Under the pieces are notes generated by a model. The model was not told the origin of the DNA. It saw nothing but the letters and a program-made list of their open reading frames with translations, and searched no databases. A DNA stretch of 64,000 nucleotides, taken from assembly GCA_959347315.1 (NCBI GenBank), contig OY365809.1, positions 44,410,693 to 44,474,692 on the forward strand. The letters run 5' to 3'. Made by a program: the position numbers and the translations under genes. Below are positions 47,120 through 59,249 of this stretch, in pieces (positions within the stretch are counted from its first letter, which is position 1; each line of letters opens with the position of its first letter). The stretch is from Bimastos eiseni (taxonomy: Eukaryota > Annelida > Clitellata > Crassiclitellata > Lumbricidae).

Positions 47120-50100
47120 TAGCTTGCAAACTGAATTCATGTATCATTGTCATCGATATTGGTGTTGTTATTAATATAATCGAGGCATCTGCCTTCTCAA
47201 GTGCTTGTAACTACAACAGAATATGTTTAGTTTTGGATGGGGTTCCCCCAAAAAACATTAAGATCGAAAGGGTTCCACAACCAAAAAAGATTGGAAAACG
47301 CTAGTCTACAGGAGGACTTAACGGTTCAGAGTTTCCTCATACTTGTTTTTAAATGTTATGCCGTGTTTTTCCTTGCAGCCAATTAAACCGGCCCCTGCGG
47401 GCAAGAAGTACGTTCGCTGCAAATGTAACTGCCTGCTCATTTGCAAGGCCACTTCTCGTCGCGTCGCCTGTCCTCGCGAAAATTGGTAGGTCAAGAAGAT
47501 GTTAAATAATTTTTTATATTGTAACTGGCTAAATAATTGTAATTGTTACTAAATAATTGTTATGGTAACTGAGTTATTGTAATGGTAACTGAGTTATTGT
47601 AATTAGAGCTATATAATTGTTATTGGAACTATATAATTGTAATTGTAGCCAAATAATTAAATTGTAACTTGCAGAATAATTGTTATTGGAACAAAATAAT
47701 TATAGTTGGAACTAAATAATTATTATTGTAACTTAATGATTGTAATTGTAACTAAATAATTGTTATTTTAACAATATAATTATGATCATAAAAAATTATT
47801 GTAATTGGAACTTAATTATTGTAATTGTAGCTAAACAATTGTATTTGGAAGTAAATAATTGTTATTTGAAGTAAATAATTGTAATTGGCTATTCTGATTA
47901 CAGCTTGATGTTAGCTGCTGCTTCTCTTGATGCCTTGCATCGTAAACACCAGTTTTAAAATTAAACTTAATTAGTATTTTATTGTTTAGTAAATTAATCA
48001 TGGTCCTATTGTTATTTTATTGTTTAGTAAATTAATCATGGTCCTGGAGAATGCGGCTGGTTTTAATCAGCCAACCTATCAGCCGGGAACAGCGCGCGTC
48101 ATCTGCGCCCACTGTCACGAACCATTCCTGGTAAGACTGGTTCTTTTCTCAGTACTTTTATAAAGTTACTTAATATTCTGGTTAAGACAGACTGGTCATT
48201 TTTCAGTACATTTGTAAAAGTATTCCTTGTGGGACTAATTATTCGTCAGTACTCTTAAAAGCTCCATTCCTTGTAGCTGATCAGTTCTCAGTTCTTTCTT
48301 AAAAGTACCATTCCTAATAATCGTGGTAGTCGTATTAGATTTAGTAATAATCAGACATGTAGTACTTGGTGCTCTTACTCGAGTACAACTCGAATAAAGT
48401 TTTTGAGCACTTATACTCATTCTTCAGACCTCACACAGTAGCCTGTACTCGCAACCTAGGTACTTGCAATAACTAAGGTAATTACAATGAAAATGAAAGT
48501 ATTTGAAGTAATACTAACTGTTTTGACAGAACTTATCCTGGAAGATAATACACTGAAAAAGGACCTTAAGCCAACCCTTTTTTATGTGGAATGATCTTTA
48601 TATAATGTATGTCTTGAGTAATCCATATGTGTTACAAAGGAATTATCCTTGATGTTGAATTTTGTTTTTTGGATATGTTGTCGTAAATAATGAGTATCTT
48701 CTATTTTTTCGTGTTTAGTTCAACATCCTGAACAAAGCTCTGGCACGATGCCCACACTGTCGACGTGTGTAAGTAGCATTCATTCGTTCATTCATTCATT
48801 CTGTGCATTTATATAGATCCTACTCAGGAGCGCTCCAAGCCCAGCCATGACAAGGGAAAAAGACGTGAATGACTTGTAGAGACGTAAGAAGCAAAGAGCG
48901 GAGCTCAAGTGGAAGGTCGTTCCAGATTGAATAACCCACAGCCGAAAAGCTACAGAAATAATTGTGAATACGTACTTGCTGAAATTGTTGTAAATTAGGA
49001 AACTAAAACAATTCTGAATAGGTACTTGGAGGAATCGTTACAAATTGAACCCATTGTGAATAAGTTCTTTCTGAAATTATCTGCTATTGTTAATGTTTAC
49101 CTTTTAAATACTCAGAATTGATCATTACCTTCAATTGGTGCTAATTATCAGATGATGTTAATTTTTATATACAGGAATAATAATAATTGCCTAAAATTTT
49201 GATGTTTTCTTTCTTCAGGTCCAGTGTTGGAAAGACATTTCTCCGTAATCGCAGATTGCTTTTCTTCATCCCAGCTTTGACTTTCCTCATTAGCGCCATC
49301 TTAGTGACGGTAATATCAGAGATACCTTCACCTTAGGGATTATGGAACTAAAGTGCTGTATCTATGACTGTTGTGCTTAACCTCTTTTGCAGGAATTACA
49401 TTTTATTTTACTCTTGCCTAGGGTGGAATTTTTTACAAGATTATTTCCGGTTATTGTTGTTTGACGATGTTATGAATCTTCTGTAAACAATCCAATCGAT
49501 ATTTTTGCATTTACCACCACCCCAAAGTCTTTGGGGAAGACCATGGGCAATGGGGAGTGATGATCGCCAACTCAGCTGAGGACCGTGGGCAATGGGGAGT
49601 GATGATCGCCAACTCAGCTGAGGACCGTGGGCAATGGGGAGTGATGATCGCCAACTCAGCTGAGGACCGTGGGCAATGGGGAGTGATGATCGCCAACTCA
49701 ACTGAGGACCGTAGGCAATGGGGCTAGAACACATAGGGAGTTCCCTGCTGGATTCAGCATTTTCTGATTACTCGGTGAAGCCTATTAGCACAATAAAAGT
49801 GTAGTCCCCCTTTAGCTCACCCAAAAAGTGGCCATCAAGGAAGATTGTGCTAAGATACTTTGAAGGGTGCCTAAGAAACTTGAGCTCCATTCTACAACAC
49901 TTAGCATGGTGCCTAAGAGACGGAGACATTTAGAATGGTGCCTAAGAAACTTGAGCACCATCCTAAACACATAGAATGCTCTATTCCGTGCTGGATGTTG
50001 ATTTGACTTAAGGTCCCTTATACTCAGTAACCATTTCAGGGATGGAGGAGTCTTGAATGTCTGAACTCTCTCACACTGATGAATTTCTAACTGATTATGT

Positions 50101-50938
50101 TTTTAGATTATGACCCACACGATTGCCAAGACTAACGGTGGACTATATGCAGCATATGTCAGTAAGTACTGACATGGTTTTATGTTTTAAATCTTGTACG
50201 TTGGATCTTGTAAATCTGTCGATTGTCAAAATTCACAGTAGACTTGACATGGCATATGATAGTTAGTGCCTACATGATTTTATGTTTTAAATTTATTAAG
50301 TCTGGTTTCTAGGTTGCCAAACTGATGCTAATTTTTACACAGCTTATATTAGGAACTACTGACTTGGTTTTGTATTTGAAATCTCTTAGCTGTTTATATT
50401 TCTTGGGGAAAACAAAACGGTTTACTTTGCTTGGTTTATATTTTTTGAGATAAACGGAACAAATATTTCTCTGTCTAAATTTTTTATGAGATACACTCGA
50501 TTTACATAGCTTCAGTTTTAATATTTGAGAAAACAAAACAATACTTTACTCTAAAATGTGAAATATTTTATGTTGATCTTTTTTGTTTATAAGATAAGTG
50601 AAATTATTTGTTTGTCTGTTTATATTTTAAGAATAAAACGAAATAATTCACATTGTGCTGTTTACAAATATGAGAAAAACTAAATAATTTCTTTTGCTCT
50701 ACTTATTTCATCATGAGAAAACAATTGTATTGTTTTCCATTGTTTAATGTTGTTTTCCATTGTTATCTATTGTTTAATATTGTTGTCTATTGCTTCATAT
50801 TGTTTACCTGTTGTTGTCTATTGTTTTCTATTGTGTTCTGTTGCAGTTCTCTTTCTCTTCTTCCTGCTGCTCCTTGCTCGCGCCATCTACTACTTCACCA
50901 TTCGAGTGAGCCACATCGAAGGTCCACCGAGCGCCTAA
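44768..50938 (+). CDS. PIP4P: Phosphatidylinositol-4,5-bisphosphate 4-phosphatase (TMEM55/PIP4P family)
   Basis: The family removes the 4-phosphate of PtdIns(4,5)P2 at late endosomal and lysosomal membranes. Exons: 44768-44852, 45517-45704, 47379-47485, 48028-48130, 48719-48768, 49219-49309, 50107-50161, 50847-50938. They total 771 nt, or 256 residues, like human PIP4P2. Order: N-terminus [21 protein letters not shown] with an ERRPLL-type acidic/dileucine sorting motif, two PPxYSA motifs, paired-cysteine motifs CRVC and CGVC, CKCNC, catalytic C-X5-R at Cys113-Arg119 within CKATSRR, CAHC and CPHC, then two membrane spans ([18 protein letters not shown] and [11 protein letters not shown]). All catalytic and paired cysteines appear intact. 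The ATG context is AAAATGG. The acceptor of exon 4 is tandemly duplicated (see findings); only the second copy keeps the frame. A single gene in an invertebrate would be co-orthologous to vertebrate PIP4P1 and PIP4P2. Confidence 0.95.
46801..47068. mobile_element. MITE with 58-bp inverted termini in PIP4P intron 2
   Basis: 46,801-46,859 and 47,011-47,068 are inverted copies sharing CCTTCATCGAAAG, CGCGGAAGTCCATTTTCGG and TTTATTGATATATCCC, with a few mismatches. Both ends abut TA repeats, so a TA target site cannot be separated from them. The interior has a further inverted pair around TATACAGATATATTATAT. No coding capacity. Confidence 0.75.
47225..47305 (-). mobile_element. hAT-type terminus, minus orientation
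   Basis: Minus strand: CTAGCGTTTTCCAATC, then TGTGGAACCCTTTCGAT. This is the CAGNGTTTCCCAA...GGAACCC pattern of hAT ends, decayed. With the related stretch at 46,640-46,675 it may bracket an old element into which the MITE inserted. Confidence 0.35.
47515..47895 (+). repeat. Degenerate TAATTGTAATTGTAACTAAA array in PIP4P intron 3
   Basis: About 20 loosely repeated units of 17-20 bases, built from AAATAATTGT and AATTGTAACT. Confidence 0.75.
47977..48045 (+). repeat. Tandem duplication across the PIP4P exon 4 acceptor
   Basis: 31 identical bases at 47,977-48,007 and 48,015-48,045 (period 38) include the TTGTTTAG acceptor and the first exon bases. Confidence 0.9.
49541..49724 (+). repeat. 42-bp minisatellite in PIP4P intron 6
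   Basis: Four near-identical copies plus a partial one. The unit starts GGGCAATGGGGAGTGATGAT and ends GCTGAGGACCGT. Because 42 is a multiple of three, the minus strand stays open ([14 protein letters not shown] repeated), without other gene signs. Confidence 0.95.
50720..50830 (+). repeat. TTGTTTTCCATTGTTTAATG-type repeats
   Basis: About seven degenerate 15-17 base units serve as the T-rich tract before the last PIP4P exon. Confidence 0.6.
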
Positions 50939-51589
50939 TACGTCTCATGATCGAGCAGCAATGATCCACTGCCGATCATCAGAACTGCACCGAGAGCACA
51001 GCGATCGTACGACCGATTGGAAATGAATGATCAAATAGCCAAAGACACAATCTCACAAAGCATTGAATTTGACCCGTTACATCCGGAGTGGGTTCAATTT
51101 ATCGCCTTTATGTTATAATTTTTGTGTTTTACAGTTTAGTCAAAATACAGTTACAAAACAAAATGAATTTCTGATGAAGAGAAGGTGTTTTTTCATGTAT
51201 GTATATATATATACATATATATATGTATATGTTGTATATGTTTATATTCATATAATTATGGTGTACATACGTAATGTCTAAAACTGTATGGGTAGACTGA
51301 AGAAAGAGATTTGCATGTTCCTGATGGTGGAGCTATTTGGTTGGCTGTGGGTGAGTTATGCCTCCAATCACGGTTGTCTGTCTGGACTTTGCCACCGGCT
51401 GTGACCTACATCCGGGCTTTGCCATTGGCTGAGACCTTCATTCGGGCTTTGTGACCTACATTGATCTGCTAAATGCTTTGTTTTCAAATGTGTTGCCAAT
51501 CTACATAGCAAAACATGTGACTAACGATGCCTCCAATTCGCATTTCTGTGTGACGTTGGGCATGTTAATAATGAGTGAGTGAATAAATG

Positions 51590-51962
51590 AACGAGTTAAC
51601 AAATGCAGAAAGGAGTGCATGAATTTATTAAGGAGTGAGCAAGGAATGAATGGAGTGAATGAATGAATGGAATGAGTGAATGGAGTTAATTAATTAATTA
51701 ATTAATTAATGGAGTGAAAGAATGAATGGAGTGATGTTATGAAGAAATAAGTGAAGGGAATGAATGAAGATATTAATGACGTCCTGAGTAAATGGAGTGA
51801 ATGGATAAATGAAGGAATAAATGCTGGATAAACGAGGTAATGATTGAATTAATAAATGAATTAATGCAGGAGTGAGTGATGGAATGGCAGAACCATGACT
51901 GACTGACTGACTGACTGACTGAATGAATGAATGAATGAATGAATGAATGAATGAATGAATGA
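51590..51962 (+). repeat. (GAAT)n and related tetranucleotide array
   Basis: Pure GAAT near 51,920-51,960, ATTA and GACT runs, and degenerate GGAGTGAATGAA words upstream. It lies in the PIP4P 3' flank. Confidence 0.85.
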
Positions 51963-54389
51963 TCATTCACATGACACACATTCAGGAATCTATCACAGGT
52001 CCAAAATGTTTGAATTGCAATTAACCAATTAGTCACAACTACCTATTGATGGTAATATGGGCATATGTTTTGAGACGTACTCCAGAGCTTTCTTATAGCA
52101 CAATACTAGTCGTTGGGCCTCATAAATAATGAGGTTCTATTACAGGGTGGCCGTTTTCAATGGATATGATCCATGTTTTGGACTAGTGTATCAGATTATC
52201 TCTTGTAATGATGTGTTATAGGGTGATTCAGTGTGCTTTAACTCTGCTGTATATATCTCTATTTTCATTTTGTTATACCTTACACTATGCTGTTACTTAA
52301 TCTTGCAATTGCTGCTATTTGTGCTGCTAATAGCTTGTTTATAGCAGGTAGAGTGCTATTTGTTCTTTGTGTCATTGCCTGATGCTTACTGCATTAAACT
52401 CTGCTGGTGACATCGAAGTGGCCAATTATTCATGCGAATGTCGATACTTATTAGGGGTCAGTACTATATTGTAAATAAACTTTCTAACTTCAGAGTAGTG
52501 ACAGAGTAATTTTTATGACTAATCTTTAGATTGTTTTGCTCTACCATGTACCAACTTATGTCTTCTGTGTCCATCAGTTCACGTTGAGAAGGAACTATTT
52601 GAGATAAGCAATTACACATATTCAGCAGATATAAAGTATTAATTCACGATGGCGCACGAGATCTGAACGTTACCTAAAACTTCATCTTTTTTTTACCTTT
52701 CATGGTAGTTTCAACGTCGTGATTAGAAATTCTTTTTGAGCAAACCTCGCAAAGTTGTCATTCCCAGCGGATTTGGTTCAGCAACTTTTACCTAGATGTA
52801 TTTGAAATTGAATATTCTTTATGTCTTTTGCAGCGAGCTTGTATTTTTCCTTTGGTAAGAATTGCATCGGAGAATTTTTTTGATTATTCATTGAGATCTG
52901 TGATTCGTTTTTTCATTTGTGTGGTCTTGATCGCGTTTATTAATGTTACGACGTTCGCAGAGCCACAATTGAAACTTACTCTCAATATTTCCACTGAATC
53001 ACATTAAGAGACCGTAACAGTTTAAGCTGAAATTTATTGTAACTCTGTGCTTGTATAAATTGCTCTCATAATTGTCTAGTATGTCGGATGTGTGACTGGG
53101 GTAATATGTGGTTTACGTTTTCAATTGCATGCGATTAATCAAAATTTCCAGATGTAGTTTTCTGTTAGTTTCTGTGTTGATGGTTTTGCTTGATTAGAGT
53201 TTTAAATGGTTAAATTACAGCATGGTGTGAAGTGATTTTATTGAATTAGAAGAAAGCTAGAGAACACGGTTTATGAAAGAACTCTTTACTGGATGGAAAA
53301 TCATATTATATCATTGTAGCATAAACATTACTACTATTAATAAGATATTTTTAGATGTATTATTATTCATGTTAATTATATCTCGCTCTTCTCTCCATCC
53401 TCACTGTATTGACTCATCTTCTTGTTACTTGGTCGCGAACTTCTTTATTCCCACATTCAGGGGCGTCTATCCTCGCTTAAGTCATTGGAGCAACTCCCCC
53501 CCGATTTTGACTGACAGACGGACTAATATTATTCAGGAATGAATAATAGATTGAACGAAGTTAATGGCGAACACATTGACACTATAGAATAGAACAGAAT
53601 GGCTCAACTGCAAATAATTTAAGATTTTTAATGGTATAATAATTTTAAAAATTAATTTCTCCCTAATTTCGCAATTAGATCCTTAATTTTTGGATGGAGC
53701 ATTTGCTCCAAGGTTTCTATGGTGTAGACGCCCCTGCCGGCATTGGGTTTTTCCATTGCTATGCAATGAATTTTCCCCGGCAGTTGGGAGTAGGATTCTT
53801 GGGGGGATCTCACCTCTGTCTCTTTGTTGCTTAATTAAAGCTGATAGCACATCTGAATAGTCTGCTGCAAGAGGCATGCAAATATCCATATAATAATTAA
53901 TATTATTGTTTACTGTTATTACCGAAAGGTATATTCATGGTGTTAATGTTGTCTGCAATGGTTGAAATGGTGGAAGTATAGGAAAGCGAATTTCTTATTG
54001 GCAGATTTGAAATATTGAAAATAGGATTTGATTGTTTCTTGACTAATCTTTTATTTTGAGTCTTATTGTACTCGAGTTTGCATTGTGCTATTGCTAACTG
54101 CATTGTGCTATTGCTACTTCTGTTGCTTTTAGTGCTATTATCATGACTGGTACTGCTACCACTGCTACTACTAATGTTACTGCTACAGTGCTACTTCTAA
54201 TATCTGTATTTTCTCCATGGTACATAATTATAATATTACTATGATTCCAGGATTGCAGACAATTATTGGGGCTTTGTTCTAGAAGGGCTAGTATTGCAGA
54301 TGGTTTTGTGGTTAGAAAAGGTGCTACAAAAAGTGATGAACAGCCATTGCTATTCACTGAAAGAGAAAGGTAGTCTCTCTGTTGGCTCT

Positions 54390-54530
54390 GATATCTTATT
54401 GTTATTATTATTATTATCATCATCATTAGTATTACTGTTATTTGTGATTACCATTATTATTATTATTATTAGTAGTAGTACTATTATCTTATTATTATAC
54501 ATCTGATATATTATTATTATTTTACCTGAG
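54390..54530 (+). repeat. (TTA/ATT)n microsatellite
   Basis: Imperfect TTATTATTA and ATTATCATC arrays. Confidence 0.8.
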
Positions 54531-55499
54531 GTAGTACTACTCACTCAGGCTATCAGAACTATTATCGAGAGAAACGACTGGTCCATCCCACACCAAAAGA
54601 TCCGGTTGAATAAATGAGCCTTAGAAAGCAATTGCTTTGATGCACTGAATAGCTAAAACTATTTATATTATTACTGTTGTCACAATTTCTATCTTAGTTT
54701 AATATCTCTGTTTGAACATAGATATTGTTGTACATATTGCTATTACTTAGTATTAATTACTTAGTATTAATTAGTATAATTCGATTTGTAGTTTCTGCAT
54801 AAACATTGTGTTTATCATTTCTTTTAAAGATAGGATTCTTTCTTGACTGTGTTAGTAAGTGTACGATCTGTAGGCAGAGGTGTATAGCAATGTTTAATGT
54901 ACGCTACTCGTCTTTCTTCCCATTACGCGCACCGGCTTCGTGTACAAAATTTGTAGTTAGCATTGCTGTACTTGTAAGAAAGCTAACCTCTGAAGTGATT
55001 CCCAACAAGTACAAATACACAGTACCATACCATACTTGTCTTTATTACTGGCATTTACTGCATATGTATACATATATGCACTTTGCTCCATGTTTTATGC
55101 ATTCTTTATACAGTGGTGGAAATATCACTGCGTCACCCTGTGATCAAAGCTAGAGATGGTACACGAAATATTAGGACATCATCTTCCTTGTATCGACCAA
55201 CATATTATGCCTGGAAATCGGCGAATGACTGATTTTTGCGTAAAAAATAATTTGAGCGACATTATTTTAAAAAAAACTTATTTCCACCACTGTATATATA
55301 CATATTACTTAATTATTATATGCATATGATATAATATACTGGTGTATATATCTTTTGGTATATATATATATGCAGTTGAATGGTTTGCCATGTATAATGT
55401 TCTGCAATAGAATTTTATTTCCATTCAAAACTTAATGTGTCGTCTTTTTAAGAACTCGTATCCTGACTCAGCCTTTAATATCAGATACTCTTGTCCCGG

Positions 55500-55605
55500 G
55501 TAGACCTCGGGACTACCCATTGGACAACCTCTGATTCGACGCAGCGCAGATGAATAGGCTGGTGCCCTGCGCTTGACCTTCGAGTGGCGCTTTAGAAGTG
55601 CTTGG
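55500..55605 (+). repeat. Dispersed repeat, second copy
   Basis: Pairs with 7,981-8,080 through GGACAACCTCTGATT and TTCGAGTGGCGCTTTAGAAG. Confidence 0.6.
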
Positions 55606-56510
55606 AGTCCACGATTAGCTTTGTGGAGTAGAATGAATTTAGAAATTGAAAGTTTAGAAATTGGAAGAAGATGATAATCGTTACGAGGTTAACATCGTTA
55701 ACCTCGTATACTTTATAAACGCGTGAATAACCTAATTATCGTTAAAACAAACAATCGCACAACCATCAAGTGTTAACTTTCTCTCGTACAAATTCACGAT
55801 TAATAATGGAACAATTGAAAGACGTGATAACAGCTATTTAACATCGAAAACAATCATTTCAAACAGCAGTACCCGTTAAAAATGTTGAGCTTACGCAGCT
55901 TATAATTATAGTGATCATAAAAGGCCTACAACGTGCTACTTAATAATTATTTATAATATCAATTATAATCCTTACACACCTCTTTTAAGGCTGATAAACA
56001 CATGATAATTATTTTATATAAATTTGCCGGCCTCGTGGAGTTAAATTCAGAGATTAAGAATTGTGGCTGCAGATGCGGTTCACTTCTATTATCAAGTCTG
56101 TATAGTTATATGATAACGAAATGTCGTGCCGTTCACTTTCTAAAGATGTCTGCCCAGCCTTCGTTTCTCGGCCTCGGCAGTTCTCGCTCAACGAGTACAA
56201 ATACGTCATCATACTCTTACGGCCGACTCAGTACATTACGAAGTAGGGCACACTCGTACAACCGTTTCAAACTCACTAGACGATGCGAGCAATTCATCGT
56301 AAATCTTCGAAAGTTTCTCAGCGCCCCAAAAGCCACGTCAGGGCGACTGGCTTACTCACCGGCGCTATGCCAAACCAAGTCCGCAACGGCCTAGCCTCTC
56401 GTTTCATTCCGGTGCCAGGCCAAAGCCCGGGAGGGGTCAAGCGGCGAAGAACCAAATTTCTGATCGTCAGCGAGAATTTGAACCGTGAAGCGAGGTTCAC
56501 CGCTTCCCCG

Positions 56511-59249
56511 CTATCTCGCAGCAATGACGGCGAAGTATATGATGACTCCTAGGCCAGCGGCTACCAGCAGCGATACCGCGATGAGCACGCCGATCACTAA
56601 CTTCCGGTGTCTAGCACACCAGCGGTTCGACGACTTCCGGAATATGATTGGGTCGATGCCGCTTCCGCTGTCGGGTATCCCGTCATCCTCTTCGTCCATT
56701 TCCAGCGTCATTTCCTCCACAGGCATCGGAAGAAGATCTAAAGGACGGGGAAAAAACGCAAGACTATACTAGTACTCTGTAGTAGTTCCCGGGACTTATT
56801 TCTAGTACCTATTAGTATTCATCTGTAATAGAACATACTACCAGTACCCAGGTACTTGTCATCACATTTCAGTACTGGATATACTGCCTACTACCAACTA
56901 GTAGGCTTGATCATTAGTACTGAAATGTAACACTATTTCCCTGTGGAATGAAAAAATGTAGCCTACACTCCGAAAGTTCGTTAATGAAATCAACCAAGTA
57001 CTTATTAGTACACACTGCTGCTACTACTACTACTACTCCCATACTACTACTACTTGAAGGAGCGCTATATTAAATTCATAAAAATTCAATTCAATACTAG
57101 AACAAACCAGTATTACCAGAGTACTAATTTGTATACACAAACCAGTACTTATTCCAATCAGCAGTTAGTCATTAATTTCAACTTATTCGGTCTTTGTTTC
57201 ATTAACGAGTAATCAGAAAGTAGGCTATGTTCTGTCCATTTCGCCGGCCACAAACCAGTTGGGCTCGCAGGCCTAGTAGTTCCCCCCATACCACCCAGTT
57301 AGGTTCGCAGGCCTAGTAGTTCCCCCCATACCACCCAGTTAGGTTCGCAGGCCTAGTAGTTCCCCTCACACCACCCACTTTGGCTTGCACGCCTGATAGT
57401 AAGCGCACATAATGCCCTCTCGTCTGAATTCGATACGCTTGGGCTGATGCGCATGACATGCATGACATAAATAAATATATTGACCTAAATACATAGATAT
57501 ATACGAAACACACACACATGTATATATATAAAATATATATATACACGTATATCTATGAATAAACATATACACGCGAGCACACACAAACATATACATAGGC
57601 CTATATATATATATATTTATATTGTATAAGTCAATCAATGTATAATTATACAATGTTATATATTTATAGCCGATAGTTTGTCATAAGCGGCGTATTCGAC
57701 AACCAATCTCGTCTCAGGTCATTATATTGAGACGCGTATTGCATAAACGAAGTCACCAACACAACAGCTTGGCTTTCATAAACGCTCGTCCACTTAATCG
57801 ATCTCGTTAAAAGTTCATTTCTGCGCTGGCTTGAGTTAAATTGATTGGTTGGTTCCTGGTAAAAGACGCCGTTTTATAGCGTAGTTGACTAGAGTGGCCC
57901 TCCTTATTTCTCGAGGTTTGGGACTGGCAGAACGGACGATGGATGGATCAGAAACGGTTCTTATGGTTCGTGTGGCTTTCTGCGCGAGTGCTAGCGTCGA
58001 ATGGTCATTGACAGTCCTCAATTCACTTACCTTGGTTAACCTTCCTCGGGTCACTTACCTTGGCCTTGTCTTATCTTCTTTGATTCACATATAACTTGCT
58101 TTACATCACCTTTGTGGCAATAAACTAACCGTATCTCAGTCAAGCACAAGCATAGTCATAACAGGACGGCACACAGCAACAGACAGACAGACAGACAGAC
58201 ACATACAGGCAGGAACACAGAAGCAAACACAAAGGAAACGACACAATTAGTTTACCAATTGACACGTTATCCGGTGCGGTTGTCCTTTCCTCCTGCGGCT
58301 GCAAAATGTCGTCATCGATGAAATTCCCATCATACAGTTCGGTCATCGGCTTCTGCTTCACATAAACGACCGCCAACGGACTACTTCCGCTCCCCCGACC
58401 CGTACCGGAAGTCCTCGGCGACGATCCAGACCCCCTTCCGGAAGTGAACCCTACGTCATCACCGTCTGACGCCACCCTCCCCTCCCTCGCTTCCGCCTCT
58501 GGTCGCGTGATCTGAACAAAGTCGTCATCGACGGAAGTGGTTTCTACATCCGGTCTTCCAGCGTCGCTCCTGGAATCGACGCTCTGGAAGTCGTCATCGG
58601 AGAGGTCAAAGTTGAGAGACCGCGCGTTTCGGGGGTTATCGTCGCCCCCAAAGACGTTATCGTTGAAGTCTAGTCGCCCCTCAGAGTCAGTTACCCCCTC
58701 CGTGGCGTAGGCACCCGAGGCAGCGAGTTCAGTCTCGGCTAGGATGCTGGCCACCCGGTTTCGGATGTTGTCTTCGTCATTTCCGGTTTCGTCAACGGAC
58801 CCAGAATCCTCTTCGTCGTACGTCAGAGCGTAGTAGTACGGTTTGTTCTGTCCGCTCGATTTCTTCTTCCGGGCGCCATGTTGGCTGTCACCCATTCTGT
58901 AAGGCTCGCTTCCGGTGGTGAGATCGAACTCGAAGAGCGCGCCAGAAGTGGTAAAGAAATCGCCGGAAATGGCAGGAAATTCCCCTGAAGTGGCAAGGAA
59001 TTCGCCGTTAGTGGCAGGAAAGTCGCCGGAAGTGGCAGGAGAAAGGCCGGATGTTGAAGAAAATTCCCCGGAAGTGATATGGAAATCGCCGGAAGTTGCT
59101 AAATTTTGATAGAAAGTTGACAAAGGGCCACCAGAAATCGATGAGACCGGACCGGAAGTGGGTGAATCAAAAGCGGAAGTTGTGGATAATCGCGACCAGA
59201 GTGCAGACGACTTAAGAGCGTTCAGACTGTCCGCTAGCCACTCCTCAAA
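56511..59249 (-). CDS. Unrecognised Ser/Asp-rich protein with heptapeptide repeats and C-terminal membrane anchor
   Basis: Two exons on the minus strand: 59249-58256 (994 nt) and 56737-56511 (227 nt including stop). The first begins after a textbook acceptor (TTTGACTTTCAG) and ends phase 1 before GTAAAC; the second starts with AT after CTTTAG and completes the Asp codon. Open frame without interruption: 406 residues, plus any upstream exon. The segment starts FEEWLADSLNALKSS. A run of about eight 7-residue repeats of the form A-T-S-G-[DE]-F-x follows, then a Lys/Tyr patch, and a long Asp/Ser-rich low-complexity region with SGRGSGSS runs. The second exon carries DLLPMPVEEMTLEMDEEDD, a basic stretch RWCARHRK, and a hydrophobic span LVIGVLIAVSLLVAAGLG that ends a few residues before the stop. 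That topology suggests a tail-anchored or single-pass protein, cytosolic N-terminus inferred. I do not recognise the family. GC content is clearly higher than in the flanks. Confidence 0.62.
57249..57400 (+). repeat. 40-bp tandem repeat
   Basis: About 3.5 copies of a unit containing TTCGCAGGCCTAGTAGTTCC and CCATACCACCCAGTTAGG. The outer copies are diverged. It lies in the intron of the heptad-repeat gene. Confidence 0.9.
58187..58206 (+). repeat. (CAGA)n microsatellite
   Basis: Short ACAGACAGACAGAC run just past the splice donor of the large exon. Confidence 0.8.
58936..59110 (-). repeat. 21-bp coding repeat encoding A-T-S-G-[DE]-F-x
   Basis: Eight in-frame units inside the large exon of the unrecognised membrane protein gene. 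DNA units share GGAAGTGGCAGGAAA-type words on the plus strand. Confidence 0.85.

Larger units (their letters stand above)
50939..56510. other. Spacer between PIP4P and the heptad-repeat protein gene
   Basis: No gene supported. It contains the PIP4P 3' flank, TA-rich and (GAAT)n arrays, an (ATT)n-rich block at 54,390-54,530, and the dispersed repeat copy at 55,500-55,605. A GC-richer stretch at 56,140-56,510 is presumably the 3' untranslated region of gene 4 on the minus strand. Confidence 0.55.

Noticed and set aside
56002..56552. Two plus-strand frames in a GC-richer region
   Set aside because: They have no start context, splice partners or recognisable domain. They lie opposite the last exon and probable 3' untranslated region of the minus-strand gene.
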